NCBI GenBank assembly: GCA_965261915.1
Contig: CBDHDW010000013.1
Span: forward strand, 806,001 to 870,000
DNA: 64,000 nucleotides
Direction of reading: 5' to 3'
Source: JAIBDK01 sp965261915
GTDB lineage: Bacteria > Pseudomonadota > Gammaproteobacteria > Arenicellales > Poriferihabitantaceae
A program made the translations under genes and the position numbers. Below are positions 61,825 to 64,000 of the stretch, one piece after another; positions within the stretch are counted from its first letter, which is position 1; every line of letters starts with the position of its first letter. The notes under the pieces were generated by a model, which ran no database searches, was not told where the DNA came from, and worked only from the letters and a program-made list of their open reading frames with translations.

Positions 61825-63219
61825 TTAAAACTGGCGTACGAAGCGCAAATCAAAGCGGGTACGTTGATAAATATGGCGGGGAGAATTGGATTGTTGGCGC
61901 TCTTGGGTAACAATGAATTGCGGACTAAAACCGAATAAAGTGAAGCCGCGATTGAGCAGGAATAAGCGCGCAACACGCTTGCGATCCCGCTGGCGTTGAA
62001 GCTGGCTTTGCGGTTTTGCCGTGCCCTGCACATGGCTACCGTGTCGGGTTTTCGACCATGCAAGGCTGCTGCCCACGGTCCAGCCACGCGAGAAAATTCG
62101 GTTTAACCCAAGATTAAAACTGCGACTCCGACTACCGCTCTTTGGGCGTTTCGGTTGTGGGCGGTTATGCGACAATCCAATGCCGGCACTGCCTTGCAGC
62201 AAGGGCGAGAACAGATATGTGGTGTTGAGCGAATAGCCGACATCAATGCTGTCTGAACCACCGATTAGAGCGGTTCTTTTCCACGAGGTATTCGCACTGA
62301 GTCCAAGCCGCTTGCTCAACTGATGGCGGGCGTTAAGACGCACGCCATAATCGGTGCTGTTGCGCTTGCTGGCACGCCATTGTTGACCAAGTGTTACTTG
62401 CAAACTACTCTCGCTACGCCGTGACAACAACCAACGCGGGCCGGTGCGTAAAGATAGCCGACTCTGGTGAGGGTCATTGCTGAGGTATTTATAGTGGGTT
62501 GCGTCCACCCCAAAACGCCAGCGTAAATGTTCCCCGAGCGGTTGTTGATATTCCCGACCAGCGGCAAAAACAATAACATTGCCCGAGCGTGGACGGGAGT
62601 TTTCATTCAGCGTAAAAGGCAACCCGAACAGATAAACCACTTCGGTTTCGGTACCGCTGTTGAGGTTGTTATTTTGTTCAATATTGAATGAAAAATACCC
62701 ACTCCAGCGGCGACGGGCACGAATAACATGCAGGAAACGGCGGATATTGGCGAGCATTGGCGCGGGTGGGTCGCCGGCGATGACACGGTCAAAATGGGTT
62801 TTCGATAAATCATCATCGCCCTTGAGAAAGAAGGCGCGTGCCAGCTCCAGACGCACCCGCGTCAACTGTGGATGATCGATTAAAATAGCGCGCAGGGCGG
62901 CGATGGCTTCATCCAATAAGTCGGTTTTCGCTGGGTTATCGCTTTGATTGGCGAGCGCGATAGCAGACAAGCCAACGAGGAAACGAATATCGGTAATATC
63001 GGCGCGCTTATCCGCAGACTGAGCGGCGAGCAAGGGTCGTAGCACTGTCAATGCCGCCTGATGCTGTTCATTGCCAATCAGCGTCCGTGCCTGATTAACC
63101 AGCGGGTCTTGCGACAAATGCGCTCGCTCGGATGAACTGGTGCGTTCCAACAATTGGGCAGATGCTGGCGCACAAAGCACCATCAACAATACTAGCAACA
63201 AACGCATCGTGCGAATCAT
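61825..63219 (-). CDS. Slam-type outer-membrane translocator of surface lipoproteins
   Basis: This is a 464-residue protein resembling Slam (surface lipoprotein assembly modulator), which helps deliver lipoproteins or secreted proteins across the outer membrane. A signal peptide (MRLLLVLLMVLCAPASAQ) precedes a TPR-like periplasmic domain (ALTVLRPLLAAQ, LDEAIAALRAILIDHPQLT, RVRLELARAFFLKGDDDLSK). The DUF560 beta-barrel follows (WSGYFSFNIEQNNNLNSGTE, LSANTSWKRTALIGGSD, GRTWTVGSSLAWSKTRHGSH-like) and ends in Phe (LRFVRQF), typical of an outer-membrane barrel. The start may be 63219 or 63207. Its likely substrate gene upstream is destroyed. Confidence 0.82.
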   Translation of the reverse strand: MIRTMRLLLVLLMVLCAPASAQLLERTSSSERAHLSQDPLVNQARTLIGNEQHQAALTVLRPLLAAQSADKRADITDIRFLVGLSAIALANQSDNPAKTDLLDEAIAALRAILIDHPQLTRVRLELARAFFLKGDDDLSKTHFDRVIAGDPPAPMLANIRRFLHVIRARRRWSGYFSFNIEQNNNLNSGTETEVVYLFGLPFTLNENSRPRSGNVIVFAAGREYQQPLGEHLRWRFGVDATHYKYLSNDPHQSRLSLRTGPRWLLSRRSESSLQVTLGQQWRASKRNSTDYGVRLNARHQLSKRLGLSANTSWKRTALIGGSDSIDVGYSLNTTYLFSPLLQGSAGIGLSHNRPQPKRPKSGSRSRSFNLGLNRIFSRGWTVGSSLAWSKTRHGSHVQGTAKPQSQLQRQRDRKRVARLFLLNRGFTLFGFSPQFIVTQERQQSNSPRHIYQRTRFDLRFVRQF

Positions 63220-63279
63220 AACAGGCAGCCGCCAACAAAGAGGGGAAGCGACTGCCTGATTATTTACTGCGGGTATGGA

Positions 63280-63323
63280 TTACTGTTCTTCGTTTTTATA
63301 AGCATTGAAAGTACCGATGAAAC
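63280..63323 (-). pseudogene. 3' stub of a probable Slam substrate gene
   Basis: The minus strand directly beside the IS66 end reads FIGTFNAYKNEEQ-stop. A C-terminus of the form GxFxAxK is common in the beta-barrel domain of transferrin-binding-protein-like Slam substrates, and such genes normally sit just upstream of slam. The rest of the gene is cut off at 63324 by the IS66 inverted repeat. Short sequence, so the assignment is tentative. Confidence 0.45.
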
Positions 63324-64000
63324 GTAACTGCCCAGGTACCCTAAGGAATAATTCTCTTGCCTGAGGAATCCCGATGTGATTCATTAAGATTATGATTTTT
63401 TCAAACGCACCCAAAGGTTATGTTTCCGTTGAGGCTTATGAAGAGCTGAAGCAGAAGAATGCCCGGCTTGAACAAACGATAGCCCTGCTTGTGGCTCGCA
63501 TTGAATATCTGGAACGTCGCCTCAGCTTGAACAGCAGCAACAGTAGCAAGCCGCCTTCAAGCGACGGCCTAAAGAAGCCCAAGGCTGAACCCAGAACCAA
63601 AAGTCTGCGGAGAAAATCCGGTAAAAAGTCAGGCGGGCAGAAAGGCCACAAGGGAAGCACCCTGTGCCAAACGGCAGATCCCGATCATGTTGAAGATCAC
63701 TTTCCTTCTGTCTGCGGGCAATGTGGCACACCGCTGTCGCCATCAATGGCAGAGGATTACGCCGCACGACAGGTGTTTGACCTGCCCGAGCCACAGCCTC
63801 TGGTGACAACGGAACACAGGGCACATGTCTGCCTTTGCGGCCACTGTGGGGAAACAACCAAGGCGGCGTTTCCTCTGGAAGTAAAGGCACCCGTGCAGTA
63901 CGGGCCACGCATTGCCGGAGTGGCAACATATCTCCAATGCGCCCATTTCCTGCCGGAAGACAGACTGGCGCAAATAATGGCCGATTTGTTCAATGCCCCT
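63324..64000 (+). mobile_element. second IS66 copy, cut by window end
   Basis: It starts with the same 14-bp terminal repeat gtaactgcccaggt as the element at 49351 and is nearly identical along the visible 677 bp. It lacks the 14-base tandem duplication near the left end and keeps 12 bases in tnpC that the first copy has lost. The right end is outside the window. Confidence 0.92.
63392..64000 (+). CDS. IS66-family transposase (TnpC type), partial
   Basis: The first 203 codons of the same transposase as at 49433. It includes NARLEQTIALLVARIEYLER, the LNSSNSSKPPSSDGLKKP motif and the zinc-finger-like CGQCGTPL and CLCGHCGE. Compared with the first copy it has four more residues (in NARLEQ) and Tyr-Leu-Glu-Arg where the other has Asp-Leu-Glu-Arg. 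It is open to the window edge. Confidence 0.93.
   Translation, partial: MIFSNAPKGYVSVEAYEELKQKNARLEQTIALLVARIEYLERRLSLNSSNSSKPPSSDGLKKPKAEPRTKSLRRKSGKKSGGQKGHKGSTLCQTADPDHVEDHFPSVCGQCGTPLSPSMAEDYAARQVFDLPEPQPLVTTEHRAHVCLCGHCGETTKAAFPLEVKAPVQYGPRIAGVATYLQCAHFLPEDRLAQIMADLFNAP

Overview
The window looks like the chromosome of a gammaproteobacterium, probably marine and possibly host-associated. The core gene orders are typical of that class: recA-recX-alaS-lysC-csrA-tRNA-Ser, trpB-trpA beside fimV and leuC-leuD, and surE-pcm-yqaA-nlpD. A trimethylamine/glycine-betaine methyltransferase-family gene paired with a dimethylglycine-dehydrogenase-like oxidoreductase, and a Tat-exported PhoX, fit a marine lifestyle. 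The genome is heavily worked over by insertion sequences. At least seven elements or remnants lie here (IS5, IS3, IS630, IS1182, IS66 three times, IS1380, and an unclassified element carrying two accessory genes). Many genes are interrupted or reduced to stubs, which suggests relaxed selection. The genus cannot be named from sequence alone.

Layout. 0-9 kb: an IS5 end, a secreted S1/P1 nuclease, a livF stub, then a five-gene minus-strand cluster of envelope proteins (COG3014-type lipoprotein, YcfL, LpoB, an unknown periplasmic protein, a CsgG-like protein). 9-17.5 kb: tRNA-Ser(GCU), csrA, lysC, alaS, recX split by an IS630 element, recA, sixA. 17.5-20 kb: an IS1182 element sitting in the loop of a REP-like palindrome, and a lone small coiled-coil membrane gene. 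20-26.5 kb: a SAM methyltransferase, the demethylation pair with a decayed GlxA/GbdR-type regulator, and a YHS protein. 26.4-29.1 kb: two family-2 glycosyltransferases and a membrane protein. 29.3-33.4 kb: a frameshifted DUF3883 gene, a truncated IS66, and the accessory-gene element. 33.6-44.5 kb: glnS, sohB, a gamma carbonic anhydrase, trpBA, fimV, leuDC. 44.6-51 kb: IS1380, phoX, aroC, a complete IS66. 51-58.2 kb: an N-formylglutamate amidohydrolase, an EamA transporter, and a minus-strand run surE-pcm-yqaA-nlpD-tauE-trpD-lysR.

The most unusual region is 58.3-61.8 kb. Four tandem copies of a small coiled-coil, single-membrane-span gene (DUF1640/CCDC90-like) alternate with duplicated fragments of a TRAP transporter gene (dctM). 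The four proteins are nearly identical except for the coiled-coil rod. There, every length difference (133, 126, 115 and 97 aa) is an exact sum of 7- and 11-residue modules. Each copy has the same TTGACA box and a 13-bp palindrome just before the ATG. Each unit ends in half of the REP-like palindrome plus about 13 bp matching an IS1182 terminus, fused to dctM. This suggests that an IS1182-driven rearrangement started the amplification.

61.8-64 kb holds a Slam-type outer-membrane translocator whose probable substrate gene has been cut down to its last 13 codons by a second IS66 copy.
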